Shown here: in pieces, positions 15,276-23,256 of the stretch
Layout: each line of letters starts with the position of its first letter
Position numbering within the stretch: the stretch's first letter is position 1
Origin: Candidatus Bathyarchaeota archaeon
GTDB lineage: Archaea; Thermoproteota; Bathyarchaeia; Bathyarchaeales; Bathycorpusculaceae
Length of the DNA stretch: 39,685 nt
NCBI GenBank assembly: GCA_003164295.1
Contig: PLTA01000022.1
Location: 1 to 39,685, forward strand
Direction: 5' to 3'
Notes under the pieces: model-generated
Seen by the model: only the letters and a program-made list of their open reading frames with translations
Database searches by the model: none
What the model was told of the DNA's origin: nothing
Position numbers and translations under genes: made by a program

Positions 15276-16847
15276 TTATTCGCCAGAATTCTTAGGATCC
15301 TTAGAGACTTCAGCTTGTTCACTGTTGATTCCGCGCCATCTAATCCTGTAGCCCAGCATCGTCAACACATTAGCTGAGTCATCTACGCCTTCTTCTTCGA
15401 TGATTCTTGCCGCTTCCTTAAAGGGCAGTTTCCCCGATTGACTTATGGCTTTTTCAATTCTTCCGCCAATTTGCAAAAGCTTTTCGTCGCTAATCAAAGT
15501 GTCCGCCAAAGCAACATAGCCAAAAGGTGGATTAGCAACTATGAAGGCTCTTGCCGCTTCGGCAGAAACGCCAATCCTAGCTGCGAACTCTCCAAAACTA
15601 ACTACAGGTTCAGTAAACCTAATGGATAAACCCTCAAGAAACTTTATCTCCTTATTTTTTACTTGTTCAAACTTTGTTTCCAAATACCTCAGAATCGGAT
15701 TTAGGGAAATTTTGTTGCGGTAATAAATCAAGTCAAGCTGAGGACGTTTTTCCAAAGCAGAAAGTTTTTCACATGCCAAAGCTTCATTAATCAACAAAAG
15801 CATCTTCGATTCCACCTGCTTTAGCTTCTCTATCTTTCGCAGCAAGTACTCTTCTGTCCAGAACCCAACAATTTCCAAATAGATTTTGATTCCGGCTTTT
15901 TCAAGGGAGAAATCAGGAATAATCACCTGTTTTCCAGCAGACACAGGTTCAGGTTCTCTTTTTAGCACCCAACCAGAGGTTACGGCTTGAAATTGAGAGG
16001 CGAAATCCTCTTCGATAGAGCTATCATATCTCAGAGCAGGCAAGTAGGGTTTCTTTAGCAGAGCTGCGTGTTTTTGGCTTTCAATTTTGAAGTCACAGAT
16101 TTCGTTTGTAAATCTCCAAAGAACCTTCGCGTTAACAGTCCATTGGGAGTTGGAAACGATGAATGGCAGCAGCTTGGCTATGCTCACTCCATACCTTCGA
16201 GTCAGCTTAAACAGGCTAGCTGGGCCATCTATTTTCACCCACAAACCATTATCTTGGTAAACTTCATAGATCAACCCAAACTTCTTTATTGCATGGAAAA
16301 GGTCTTGCCAGTTGCCAGACGCCGTGAAACTAAGCTCTGTGGCATCAAAAAGCAGCGTTTGAGTCAACCCCAAATTGTACTCGCCCAACAGCTCCGATGC
16401 TGAAGGCGCGAAAAACTTTTCAAGAACCAATTCACCGTCCAAATCCGAGTAAAAGTCCCCCTCAACGTCCTCTACCGTGAGAGACATTTTAGACGCCACA
16501 CTCTCTAGGATTATTTGTCTCGTCTTAGATGTGGTAGGCAAGCCAAATTGTTCAGTGGCTTGAAAAATCTTTCTTCTCAAATCAACTGGGTCAACTTTGC
16601 ACTGGCAAACAAAGGTGCTTTTTCGGTCAAGCAACAAAGATAAAGCCCTGACAAAGCGGTACTCGTAGCCTTTGTGTTCAAGCTCAGTGACCAAGGATTT
16701 TAGAACTTTTTTCTTTTCCCCAATATGGGACTTGTAGGCTTCAATGAGAATATTTGCAGCCTCATCGTTGCTGCTGGAGGGTTTAGCGTAGCGTGGCTGT
16801 ATCTCGCCTTTGCTCTTCCGCACTGAAAGCAAAGAGTTTGGAAGCAT
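15276..16847 (-). CDS. bax1: Bax1-type (DUF790) nuclease, partner of XPB
   Basis: A protein of 523 residues of the DUF790 family, known in archaea as Bax1, which binds XPB and cuts DNA near the bubble the helicase opens, in a role like XPG in nucleotide excision repair. The N-terminal half (to about residue 265) holds the XPB-binding and scaffold part; the PD-(D/E)xK nuclease core follows with E279/E280 (SSIEEDFASQF), P311-D312 (VIIPDF), E325 (YLEIVGFW), and a basic helix including K338. The last 120 residues form the thumb-like part. The start codon directly follows the helicase stop (TAA then ATG with no gap), so the two are translated together. This order, xpb then bax1, is the common one in archaea. 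Confidence 0.9.
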   Translation of the reverse strand: MLPNSLLSVRKSKGEIQPRYAKPSSSNDEAANILIEAYKSHIGEKKKVLKSLVTELEHKGYEYRFVRALSLLLDRKSTFVCQCKVDPVDLRRKIFQATEQFGLPTTSKTRQIILESVASKMSLTVEDVEGDFYSDLDGELVLEKFFAPSASELLGEYNLGLTQTLLFDATELSFTASGNWQDLFHAIKKFGLIYEVYQDNGLWVKIDGPASLFKLTRRYGVSIAKLLPFIVSNSQWTVNAKVLWRFTNEICDFKIESQKHAALLKKPYLPALRYDSSIEEDFASQFQAVTSGWVLKREPEPVSAGKQVIIPDFSLEKAGIKIYLEIVGFWTEEYLLRKIEKLKQVESKMLLLINEALACEKLSALEKRPQLDLIYYRNKISLNPILRYLETKFEQVKNKEIKFLEGLSIRFTEPVVSFGEFAARIGVSAEAARAFIVANPPFGYVALADTLISDEKLLQIGGRIEKAISQSGKLPFKEAARIIEEEGVDDSANVLTMLGYRIRWRGINSEQAEVSKDPKNSGE

Positions 16848-18197
16848 TTATGCGGCGCCTCGTATTTTTTGGTGACGCCTACGGCTCGTACCAACTTCCA
16901 TGGTTTCTTTGGAAATTATTTCAATTAGGCGAGCTAATTTGTCTTCTTTCTTTCTGAGCAGTCGTCCGAGTCTTTGGACGTATTCTCTGTTGCTGCCTGT
17001 TCCACCCAGAACTAAGCCTACTGAAGCATCGGGTACATCTACGCCCTCATCTAGCACCTGAGAGGTAACAACAACGGGGTATTTGCCGTTCCCAAAGTTT
17101 GCCAGTATTTCTCGGCGTTCGTCTCTTGGAGTCTGATGTGTTATGGCTGGGACCAAGAAACGCAGGCTAATCCTGTAGACCAGGTCGTTGTGGAGAGTGA
17201 AAATCAGGATTTTCTCTTTTCTATAAGTTTCAAGCTGCTGGGCTAGTACGGTTAGTTTAGCTTCTGAGTTTACTGCAACTTTCACCGCTTTGTTTCTTGC
17301 GAGTAGTGCTTCGCGTGCTTTGGGGTCTCTGCCGGTGGTCATTATGAATTTTTGGAAGTCAGCGGCGCTTCTCAAAGTAATTCTTCGCTGTTGAAGAAAG
17401 CTTCTAAAAATGTTCATTTGAGATTCGTATGTTTGCTGTTCTTGGGGTGTTAGTTCAACTGATATTTTCTCGTATGTGTATGGTGATAGGTGTTCTCCTG
17501 TGAGTTCTTCGACGCCAACTGAGTAGACTGGGTCGCCGACGAGTTGTGAAAGCAAAGAGTGTCTTTGATCGCTTCTTTCGTAGGTGGCAGTTAAGCCTAT
17601 GCGGTATGGTGCAGTGTACATTTCGGCTATCTGTATGTAGCCTGTGGAGGCTAAATGATGTACTTCGTCGAAGACTATTAGCATGAACTTGTTGCCTAGC
17701 TGTTCTGCATGTATGTAGGCTGAATCATAAGTTGTAACAGTTACCATTCGCAGAGTGTTTTCACCTCCGCCTACGACACCCGCTTCTAAGTTGAGGCATT
17801 CTTTGACGCGTTTTTTCCATTGATCAATCAGATCTAAGGTAGGAACCACAATGAGCGTTTGAACTTTCAACTGTTGAATTGCTTTCAGGGCGATGAAAGT
17901 TTTTCCAGCGGCAGTAGGCAACACCAGGACCCCTCTGTTGTGTGCTTTGCGCCAATTGTTTAAAGCCTCGTTCTGGTAATCCCTTAGCTCAACATTACTT
18001 TTGAGTTGTTCAAGGGGAGGCAGCATAGGGACGTCATCTTCAACTTGAAGTTTGCTTTCAGCCAAGTAGTCTAATACGTCTTGGTAATGGTATGCTTTAA
18101 TTCTGTAGCAGCCCACTCTTGGGTCCCATTTTCCATATGGAGTTCCCGCTTCGCCCTTCAAAAGAAGAGTGCCTTTGTCAAACCACAAACGAAGCAT
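16848..18197 (-). CDS. xpb: XPB/Rad25 DNA helicase
   Basis: A superfamily 2 helicase of 449 residues, the archaeal homologue of XPB. It opens DNA at lesions in the 3' to 5' direction (family knowledge). Seen: an N-terminal damage-recognition-like domain (1-65), Walker A P-T-A-A-G-K-T (94-100), DEVH (177-180), G-L-T-A-T (201-205) followed by Y-E-R-S-D (the place of the RED motif), a thumb-like insert with R/K-rich helices (about 245-320), and motif VI Q-R-L-G-R-L-L-R near 415. It is followed without a gap by the Bax1 nuclease gene. The gap upstream (18198-18345) has no other gene. No sign of damage to any motif. Confidence 0.92.
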   Translation of the reverse strand: MLRLWFDKGTLLLKGEAGTPYGKWDPRVGCYRIKAYHYQDVLDYLAESKLQVEDDVPMLPPLEQLKSNVELRDYQNEALNNWRKAHNRGVLVLPTAAGKTFIALKAIQQLKVQTLIVVPTLDLIDQWKKRVKECLNLEAGVVGGGENTLRMVTVTTYDSAYIHAEQLGNKFMLIVFDEVHHLASTGYIQIAEMYTAPYRIGLTATYERSDQRHSLLSQLVGDPVYSVGVEELTGEHLSPYTYEKISVELTPQEQQTYESQMNIFRSFLQQRRITLRSAADFQKFIMTTGRDPKAREALLARNKAVKVAVNSEAKLTVLAQQLETYRKEKILIFTLHNDLVYRISLRFLVPAITHQTPRDERREILANFGNGKYPVVVTSQVLDEGVDVPDASVGLVLGGTGSNREYVQRLGRLLRKKEDKLARLIEIISKETMEVGTSRRRHQKIRGAA

Positions 18198-18345
18198 AAC
18201 ACTGAATCAATTCTAAACCAATTAAACTTGTCTTAAAAATAGTCAGCACAAAAATCTTTTTCGCATAAATGGTACCCAATCTAAATTGTCGCGACTTGCT
18301 TAGAAACGAAATGATTACAAACATAATTCGAAAACTTTCTAGTTC

Positions 18346-18491
18346 TTAGATGCCTTCGTTATCGAAAAAGAGGTCTTCTGAGTCTTTGTTATCGCCAGAA
18401 TCGCCTACTTCATCCATTAATGCGCCGCAGTTCTCGCAGACTAATGCGTCATCAGGGTTATATCATGTCCACATGATTTACAAGGCCACAA
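18346..18491 (-). pseudogene. Zinc-ribbon mini-protein 2, one base missing
   Basis: Reads from a TTG at 18491 as WPCKSCGHDI and then, after a shift near 18455-18462, as DDALVCENCGALMDEVG with an acidic tail to 18346. One added A would give a 48-residue protein with two C-x2-C knuckles. A GGAGAGG ribbosome-binding site lies directly ahead, between this frame and the one upstream. It is probably the last gene of the unit that starts with the UvrD-like gene. Either the gene is dead or one base is lost in the assembly. Confidence 0.5.
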
Positions 18492-18505
18492 GACACTACC
18501 TCTCC

Positions 18506-18654
18506 CTACATTAATTCGTCAAACATGCTGTCTGATTCTTCTATTAACTGGTCGTCCCAGCACTCCCAGCACATACCATCGTAGCTTTCACTATCCTGGT
18601 CACTGATTTCTTTTCCACAAACCTTGCATTTTCTATTATTTTTTCTTCAGTCAT
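18506..18654 (-). pseudogene. Zinc-ribbon mini-protein 1, one base missing at A6
   Basis: Starts at the ATG at 18654 (GGAGAG ahead of it) as M-T-E-E-K; after a run of six A (18639-18644 on the plus strand as T) the next frame gives KCKVCGKEISDQDSESYDG, then MCWECWDDQLIEESDSM to the stop at 18506. A run of seven A would restore a 49-residue zinc ribbon with C-x2-C and C-x2-C. It follows the UvrD-like gene by 28 bases. A-run slippage during reading or translation is possible. Confidence 0.5.
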
Positions 18655-18682
18655 TTCATGTCTCTCTCCAATCTTCATTTGA

Positions 18683-21661
18683 TTAATCGCATAGACAGTG
18701 GTAGTCGCATTGAGTGCATTCCCAGCTTCCTTTTTTGGGTTCAAATGCGGCTGCCTTGATTTTTGCCGCCATCTCCGTGATCTCTGTTCTCATAGCCAAA
18801 AGGGCTTGGTTTTCGGGTTCAAAAAACACTTTCTCGTTAGACCGCAAAAACCAGTTGCCCACCTTCAATAGATTGTCGCCAGGGTAGATCTCTTTGACAG
18901 CAAGCGCGTAAACCAGCATCTGCATGTCTTTTTTGAGTTCATTAAGAGACGACGCTTTTTTGCTTGTCTTGTAATCCACAACGGTGAAGCCAGATCCATC
19001 TTTGTCGATGCGATCGATTCGTCCTCTTAGCTTGATGTCGCCAATGGAGGTTTCAAACCAGCGTTCAATATCGACAATTTCAGTTTTGCTCTTGGCTTGC
19101 TCTTCGAGGAAAACCTTCAAGATAGCCTTGGCTTCGTCATAATCTCTCTTTTCATCTATCTTTGATTTGTAGCCTTTTGGATCCCAAAATTTGGCGAGAA
19201 GTTCCTCCGCTACAGCTTCGTTGATGGCTTTGCCGTCTTTCTGCATCCTGGTTAATTGCTCAGCGACACTATGCAGTGAGGAGCCAAAATCAAAGTAGTA
19301 GCGGGGCTTCTCGGGAATCTTCATAACATGGCGGTACTGGTAGAGCCTGGGACATTTCGTGTAACCGACAAATTGCGAGACACTAAACACGTGGTTTTCG
19401 GAAACTGTAACTGGCTCTTCAACAGGTTGATCCAGTGTTGAGTAATCGGGCTCTTTTAGTTTGCATATTAATTCGGTTTTGATATCAAGGTTTTTGTTTG
19501 TTGATTTAGCGTACAAGAGCACGTTTTCGAGGGCTTCATTGAATTTTCCAGTTGCCAGATTGGATATTACTTGTTTCATGAGACGTGTTTGCGTTTGGTT
19601 TTCTTCTGTTGCAGATTCAGCAGAGAGCTCTTGAGTGTTAGCTTGCTGGAAATCTATGTTTTCGTTTTGTTGGTAGTCTAGTTCTTTGAGGAATTTTGAG
19701 GGTTTGGAATCAGTTTTGTTTTCGCCGTATCTTTTAGCGTAAGTAATTATTAGTTTGTCTTTTGCCCTGGTTAATGCTACATAAAATAGTCTTCTTTCCT
19801 CTTGCAGATGAAGTTCTTTTTCATCAAAACTTGATTGCACACCCTTAAGTAATTCTAATGGTATGGCAAACTTGTCTTTCTGATATATCGTAGGCATTTT
19901 TCGCTCCACAAGATCAGGAATTATAACCACAGGGTACTGCATACCTTTGACGCCATGTATGGTTGAGATGATTATTGCTTGTTCTTCGAGGTTTTTTTCT
20001 TCGATTTCAAAGTTGGAGGCAAACGATAGATACTCTGTGAAGTCTTCTACGTCATTATGGGGGTAGATGTTGTTGAATTCCTCAGCAAACTCATAGAACT
20101 GGTTTAGGAGCGCTATGTTTCGGTTGTTTTGGATCGCTATCTCGTATTTGTAGAATTCACGTTCAAAAAGCAAGCTGTGAATAAGGTCAAGTGTTCGAAG
20201 CCTCGTTTTGGAGCCAATTAAGTCAGAAAGCGTCTGTTTAACTTGAAGGAACTTGAATTTATCCACATCCAACTCACTTAAATGATCAAACACCTCGTAT
20301 AATGAAAGGTCATTTTGATCCGCATAGCAGTTGAATTTACATATCTCAATCTGCTTAATGCCATAATTGTTTCGGTTAAGAATTCTAACGATTTCAACAT
20401 TGTTTTCAAGTGGATTACTTATGACTTTAAGGTAAGCGGTAACGTCTTTGATGATGGGCTCTTGGAAGAAACCCGCTTCACCAACAAAGTTAAAGCGTAT
20501 AGCCTGTTTTCTAAAGGCTTTAATTATTGGTTCCGCAGATGCTCTTCGCCTGCACAAGATCGCTATATCTTGTAAGGGGTATTTTTTTAGGAGTTCTTTT
20601 ACTGTTTCAAGAATATAGTTTGCTTGCGACGTGTCGCTTGGAGTTTCTACAACCGCTACTTTTTCTCCATCTGGGTTGGTTGTGAAAAGTTTCTTAATTG
20701 TTCTCTCAGGGCTGTAATCTATTAGTTTGTTGGCGACTGCTACGATTTTTTTGGTGCTGCGATAGTTGTGTTCTAACGTTTTTTCAACGTAGTTGGGGAA
20801 CATCTTTTTGAATTCTGCTATGTTGGTTAGGTAGGCTCCACGGAAACGGTAGATGCTTTGGTCGTCATCTCCTACTACAGTGATGTGGCCGTGCTTGCTA
20901 GATATCAAGTGAACTATCTGCAGTTGTATGTAATTGGTGTCTTGGAATTCATCAACGATGACGTACTGGAATTTTTCTCGATATTTCTTTAGGATTAGTG
21001 GTTTACTTTTTAGTAGGTTGAAGACTGTACATAGCATGTCTCCAAAATCGAGTATGTTATTTCTTAATTTGTAATCTTCGTAAGCACGATAAATCTTTAA
21101 AATATCTTTTAGGCAGTGCAGTTCCTCAAGAGCTTGCTCGTCGAGACTGCGCTTTTCTTGCTTTTCGATGTACTCTTGAATATTTTGTGGCGAGATGGAT
21201 TCGTCTTTGCATCTTGAAATGAACTTCGCCATTTCCGCCGCTAAAGTGTAGGGTTCATGATTGAATTCAAGATGCTCAATACCGAAACTGTTGATGTTCT
21301 TTGTTAAATAAACTAGTTGAGCAGTATCAGTAATCGCTTTAAAGTTAGCGTTAAGTTTAGTGTTTAGAATATTATCCTGTATTACCTGATTACAGAAGGA
21401 GTGAAATGTCGATATGCTCAAGTCCTCTGAATTCCCCAGCAAACCGATAACTCTATCCTTTAGTTCTTCAGCGGCTTTCTGGTTAAACGCTAACGCCAGT
21501 AGGTTCTCTGGTTTAACTCCTTTCTCGATTAAATAGGCAATTTTTGACGCAACTGTCAGAGTCTTGCCTGATCCTGCACCAGCTATTATGAGAAGGGGTT
21601 TCTCGGTTTCTTTAACAGCTTCCTGCTGCTGAGGGTTCAAATTATCGAAAAGATCAGTCAT
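18683..21661 (-). CDS. UvrD-like helicase fused to Fe-S RecB-type nuclease
   Basis: A protein of 992 residues. The first part is a superfamily 1A helicase: Walker A G-A-G-S-G-K-T (28-34), D-E-F-Q-D (237-241), G-D-D-D-Q-S-I-Y-R (264-272), and V-A-L-T-R-A-K-D near 660. The C-terminal 220 residues are a RecB/AddB-type nuclease: H797 (SSLHS), D883 (GRIDRID), D896 and K898 (VVDYKTSKK). Four cysteines fit the AddB iron-sulphur motif: C770 (KCPRLYQY), then C982-x2-C985-x5-C991 at the very end. This single-chain design suggests end resection or processing of broken DNA, as for AddAB or archaeal-type Fe-S nucleases. It starts a minus-strand unit with the two zinc-ribbon frames and is divergent from the broken phospholipase-D-like gene. 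Lineage-specific function is not known. Confidence 0.9.
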   Translation of the reverse strand: MTDLFDNLNPQQQEAVKETEKPLLIIAGAGSGKTLTVASKIAYLIEKGVKPENLLALAFNQKAAEELKDRVIGLLGNSEDLSISTFHSFCNQVIQDNILNTKLNANFKAITDTAQLVYLTKNINSFGIEHLEFNHEPYTLAAEMAKFISRCKDESISPQNIQEYIEKQEKRSLDEQALEELHCLKDILKIYRAYEDYKLRNNILDFGDMLCTVFNLLKSKPLILKKYREKFQYVIVDEFQDTNYIQLQIVHLISSKHGHITVVGDDDQSIYRFRGAYLTNIAEFKKMFPNYVEKTLEHNYRSTKKIVAVANKLIDYSPERTIKKLFTTNPDGEKVAVVETPSDTSQANYILETVKELLKKYPLQDIAILCRRRASAEPIIKAFRKQAIRFNFVGEAGFFQEPIIKDVTAYLKVISNPLENNVEIVRILNRNNYGIKQIEICKFNCYADQNDLSLYEVFDHLSELDVDKFKFLQVKQTLSDLIGSKTRLRTLDLIHSLLFEREFYKYEIAIQNNRNIALLNQFYEFAEEFNNIYPHNDVEDFTEYLSFASNFEIEEKNLEEQAIIISTIHGVKGMQYPVVIIPDLVERKMPTIYQKDKFAIPLELLKGVQSSFDEKELHLQEERRLFYVALTRAKDKLIITYAKRYGENKTDSKPSKFLKELDYQQNENIDFQQANTQELSAESATEENQTQTRLMKQVISNLATGKFNEALENVLLYAKSTNKNLDIKTELICKLKEPDYSTLDQPVEEPVTVSENHVFSVSQFVGYTKCPRLYQYRHVMKIPEKPRYYFDFGSSLHSVAEQLTRMQKDGKAINEAVAEELLAKFWDPKGYKSKIDEKRDYDEAKAILKVFLEEQAKSKTEIVDIERWFETSIGDIKLRGRIDRIDKDGSGFTVVDYKTSKKASSLNELKKDMQMLVYALAVKEIYPGDNLLKVGNWFLRSNEKVFFEPENQALLAMRTEITEMAAKIKAAAFEPKKGSWECTQCDYHCLCD

Positions 21662-21678
21662 CTATTATCGCCAAAGAC

Positions 21679-21694
21679 GTATGAAACGTCATAC
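21679..21694. promoter_or_regulatory. Inverted repeat in the promoter of the UvrD-like gene
   Basis: GTATGA-AACG-TCATAC, a 6-base inverted repeat with a 4-base centre, 18 bases ahead of the UvrD-like ATG. A TATA-like TTAAATTG lies further upstream (about 21714). A repressor site is a reasonable guess. Confidence 0.4.
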
Positions 21695-21841
21695 AATTGA
21701 TTATTCAAAAATCAATTTAACGTTTTGCAGTTTGCCCCTGAAGAAGAAATAGAATATAAAGAATACACTTACTCCATGCGTTTTTTTAAAATGCCGCTTT
21801 GCTGAAAACACCAGGAAATACAAAAAATAGCACAAGAACGC

Positions 21842-22497
21842 TTGGCAAAATCTGAACAAAAAAGCAGTTTACAAGAATCAGAGCCCAAAATCAATTCAGT
21901 CGAAGCTAAAGCTTCAGTAATACCCGTTCAAAAAAATCCTATTCCCGATAAAGTTGAAGATAGCTTAATTCAATGGTTAATTCAATGGGCTGCTGCTAGA
22001 CCAATTGAGCTGGCTTTAGAATCTAAGCATTTCTTCTTAGAAGGCATGAGACTAGAAGAATTGGCAAGATGTTATTGGTAAAGCCAAAGATGAAATATTA
22101 GTAACAAGTCCCTTTGTTGATAGTTGCTTTCTTGCAGCGGCTTTACAGGACGCAAGTGATAGGAGTAAACGTTAAAATTATTTCTAGAAGACCGCAAAAA
22201 GATAAAGATGACCTGGCAAAATTGGAGTGTCACGCAGCCTTAAGGAAAAAAGGAGTAACTATTCAGTATATCAATACAATTCACTCTAAAATCATCGTAG
22301 TAGACCGCAAAATAGCAATATTATCTTCCATGAACCTATACAGTGGTTCAACAGGAGGAGGATTGCTCGAAGCAGGACTCGTATCTTTTGAAATCAAAGT
22401 TGTAGACGCAGTAACTAAATATGTTACCGGTTTATTAGCAAAAACTGAATCTCCAGACATAACTTCTTACTCCAATAATAGGTATTGGAGACGCTGA
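21842..22497 (+). pseudogene. Phospholipase D-like protein with two frame breaks
   Basis: Three successive frames join into one protein of about 217 residues if one base is dropped near 22061-22069 and one near 22159-22166. The N-terminal 70 residues are helical and charged; the middle reads DVIGKAKDEILVTSPFVDS; the last part holds the HKD motif H-S-K-I-I-V-V-D, followed by S-S-M-N, as in phospholipase D-fold nucleases. Only one HKD is present, so an active enzyme would be a dimer, as in Nuc-type nucleases. It starts from a TTG. Both shifts are in the same direction. A hairpin with a T tract follows at 22539. I take it as a dead or damaged accessory nuclease gene. Confidence 0.65.
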
Positions 22498-22538
22498 TTT
22501 TAGAAAGAATTAACAAAAACGGGCTATAATTCAATGCA

Positions 22539-22564
22539 GGGCGGATGTACGCCCCTCAGTTTTT
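22539..22564 (+). terminator. Hairpin and T-run after the PLD-like gene
   Basis: GGGCG-GATGTA-CGCCC followed by a TTTTT run at 22560-22564, 42 bases after the last codon of the preceding frame. The rest of the 22.5-22.86 kb gap has no gene that I can see. Confidence 0.5.
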
Positions 22565-22864
22565 GGGCGGTGACTGTAAACCCATCAACGATCTAATCAA
22601 CACAAAAAATAAACGAGCAGAGTAACAAAACTGAGCAGGCTCTGGCGCTGTAATTTCTTTTTTCACACGATTGAAAAGCTATTTAATCCTTTTAATAATA
22701 TAAAACAAGGCAATTATCTCTTTTTCTGCCAAAACAAGGACTCTGAGCGAATATCTTTCAGGGGGAGTCAGTTTACTAAAGTTTACGCCATAAATTTGAT
22801 TTCTTTAAAACATTTACATTTTATGATTCTTTGACTTTGGTTTCTCGTCAAACTGTTGATGTTT

Positions 22865-22912
22865 TGACGTCATGACGTCATGTTGTATAAAGCATTTAGG
22901 CCTATGACGTCA
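22865..22912 (+). promoter_or_regulatory. Promoter with three TGACGTCA operators
   Basis: Perfect 8-base palindromes TGACGTCA lie at 22865-22872, 22873-22880 and 22905-22912. A TATA box (TATAA, 22886-22890) sits between the second and third, and the expected transcript start (about 22913) falls just after the third. The ribbon-helix-helix gene starts at 22936. Two abutting sites plus one about three turns away are what a cooperative RHH autorepressor would use. Palindromes and spacing are seen; the binding protein is inferred. Confidence 0.65.
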
Positions 22913-22935
22913 CACTGTTTAGGCAGGAACCGGAT

Positions 22936-23085
22936 ATGAAAAAAAGAACCACGATTTACGTCGATAATGCCGTGTGGGATCAATTCATGAAATATCTAAT
23001 TGACAAGCATGGAAAAACTCACGGGGGAGTTATTTCCCAAGAGATCGAAAAAGCAATCCAGCTTCTCATTAAGAAAAATCAATGA
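22936..23085 (+). CDS. Ribbon-helix-helix regulator (49 aa)
   Basis: A short DNA-binding protein of the MetJ/Arc type. The ribbon strand is KKRTTIYVDNAVWD, then helix 1 (QFMKYLIDKHG) and helix 2 (VISQEIEKAIQLLIKK) with G-V-I-S at the turn. It probably dimerises and binds the TGACGTCA sites of its own promoter. Relatives in archaea often have a C-terminal extension; here a TGA (23083-23085) ends the gene, but the same frame continues open for 56 codons to the next gene. In this position it could be an antitoxin-like or repressor partner of the nuclease-helicase that follows. Confidence 0.7.
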   Translation: MKKRTTIYVDNAVWDQFMKYLIDKHGKTHGGVISQEIEKAIQLLIKKNQ

Positions 23086-23256
23086 CGGGGAGAGGATATC
23101 AAGATTTCAAACGAATTCCTCACAAAGAACCATACTCTTTCCAATGGCACCAACAATGAACCTTTTGATATCAATGAGTCAACATTTCTTAATTCTCCAT
23201 TTTATAAGATGAAAAATCCTAAAACACGCCTATTTGGGAGCCAAACCCTTTCGTGA
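23086..23256 (+). other. Open frame continuing after the RHH stop codon
   Basis: Directly after the TGA of the regulator, the same frame reads on without a stop for 56 codons (RGEDIKISNEFLTKNHTL and on to FGSQTLS) and ends in a TGA that overlaps the GTG start of the next gene. It could be a lost C-terminal extension (nonsense change), a read-through product, or chance. A TATA-like TTTTATAAGA also lies in it near 23200. Confidence 0.35.

Noticed and set aside
23000..23212. 70-codon frame overlapping the RHH gene
   Set aside because: Other frame of the RHH gene and its extension; no start signal.
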